From: Chromatocurvus halotolerans
GTDB taxonomy: Bacteria > Pseudomonadota > Gammaproteobacteria > Pseudomonadales > Halieaceae
Assembly (NCBI RefSeq): GCF_004340525.1
Contig: NZ_SLWX01000008.1
Span: 102,627-166,626 of the forward strand
Direction: 5' to 3'
DNA length: 64,000 bases
The notes under the pieces were generated by a model, which was not told the DNA's origin, ran no database searches, and saw only the letters and a program-made list of their open reading frames with translations. Made by a program: the position numbers and the translations under genes. Numbering within the stretch: the stretch's first letter is position 1; each line of letters opens with the position of its first letter. Positions 63,570 through 64,000 of this stretch are shown in pieces.

Positions 63570-63690
63570 ATGTTCAACTCGGGCACAGTAAACAGCACAT
63601 CCGGGTTCTCCGCGGGTGCGGCATTTGAGATCGCAATGGTTTCACCGGACACGTCGTGCCACTCGCCATCGCTATCACACAACTGAATCG
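63570..63690 (-). pseudogene. Chimeric remnant: LysR fragment joined to dipeptidase-like 3' end, copy C
   Basis: On the minus strand the frame passes from CDSDGEWHDVSGETIAISNAAP, part of a LysR protein like the one at 59334, straight into AENPDVLFTVPELN, the block near the end of the dipeptidase (AEDPEVLFTVPELN). The LysR piece (63623-63683) matches 59568-59628 with 4 differences in 61 bases. The two pieces are separate in copy B, so copy C suffered a deletion that fused them. Confidence 0.8.
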
Positions 63691-63823
63691 CACCGAGAAG
63701 ACCGAACAAACCATCCGGTATCGCATCGGGTGTCAATCAGTGAGCGGCTCGGTACACCGCTTCCGGCACTTTCTCTGAATTTCAATCGAGAGCACTATGT
63801 AGCGTATGCGTATTCCGGACCAA

Positions 63824-63954
63824 CGTGACCACTCATTCCGTTTCATCGTGACCGCCTGTTCCGGGTGATCGTGACCGCCCATTCCGTTTTATCGTGACCG
63901 ATTTTGGGGTTTTCCCCGGAATCAGCGGTCACGGTGCCGGAATCGGCGGTCACG
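63824..63954. repeat. Iterated CGTGACCG-type repeats, probable IS21-like element end
   Basis: Six copies of a CGTGACC-core unit: direct at 63824, 63847, 63870 and 63893, spaced 23 bases, then two inverted units (CCGGAATC.GCGGTCACG) at 63916-63933 and 63937-63954. Typical unit: CGTGACCGCCCATTCCG. Multiple-terminal-repeat ends of this kind occur in IS21-family elements whose transposase would lie to the right, outside the window. Confidence 0.7.
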
Positions 63955-64000
63955 TTCCGCCGGAATCTCACCTAACTCGCTGGAATTCTTAACGAAACCA

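Noticed and set aside
63824..63954. CRISPR-like array
   Set aside because: Units are short, step 23 bases leaves almost no spacer, and two units are inverted; this fits an element end rather than CRISPR.

Overview
This 64 kb window is GC-rich, densely coding chromosomal DNA from a Gram-negative bacterium. I read it as a gammaproteobacterium, probably marine and heterotrophic. The evidence is three large TonB-dependent outer-membrane receptors, many exported hydrolases with Sec or Tat signals, an exosortase H locus, QseB/PmrA-type two-component signalling and several diguanylate cyclases. The genus is not determined from the sequence.

Layout. 1-4107: an amidase cut by the window edge, a three-gene exosortase H module (anchored substrate, XrtH, XrtH-associated membrane protein) and a short-chain dehydrogenase. 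4108-10501: a Tat-exported M19-type dipeptidase divergent from a CehA/McbA-like metallohydrolase, then an oxidoreductase-SelD fusion. 10674-11272: a Phd/RelE-type toxin-antitoxin pair. 11286-16873: a TonB receptor and two exported metallophosphoesterases with two Pho-box-like sites, which I read as a phosphate-ester scavenging locus. 16915-22466: HNH nuclease, a PhyH dioxygenase with two methyltransferases, a SOUL protein and a DASS carboxylate transporter. 22604-28960: a diguanylate cyclase, an OmpR-type regulator with its kinase, and a TonB receptor directly behind a CTTAAG-N5-CTTAAG box. 28995-39388: a cluster of unrecognised function holding a 1280-residue GMC oxidoreductase/alpha-beta hydrolase fusion, a calcineurin-like phosphoesterase, a TolB/TPR membrane protein, a HEAT-like protein and two proteins I cannot name. 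39634-45545: methyltransferase, TonB receptor and TPR/2OG-Fe(II) oxygenase. 45845-54404: hybrid histidine kinase, NRAMP-like transporter, DUF885 peptidase, TIGR04076 protein, aldo/keto reductase and M20 peptidase. 54628-64000: a genome-plasticity zone with an IS3 element splitting a PAS-GGDEF gene, an RsuA-type pseudouridine synthase, decayed IS fragments, long direct repeats around a LysR/reductase/cytochrome b561/HigA segment, and iterated short repeats at the right edge.

Two themes stand out. First, the regulatory sites fit their gene content: Pho-like boxes with phosphatases, and a PmrA/QseB-like box with an adjacent two-component system. Second, short remnants of gene 3' ends recur: M19-like dipeptidase (twice), NRAMP transporter, 2OG oxygenase and the unnamed 36832-38004 gene. 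They record repeated duplication and deletion. The least explained coding region is the 28995-39388 cluster.
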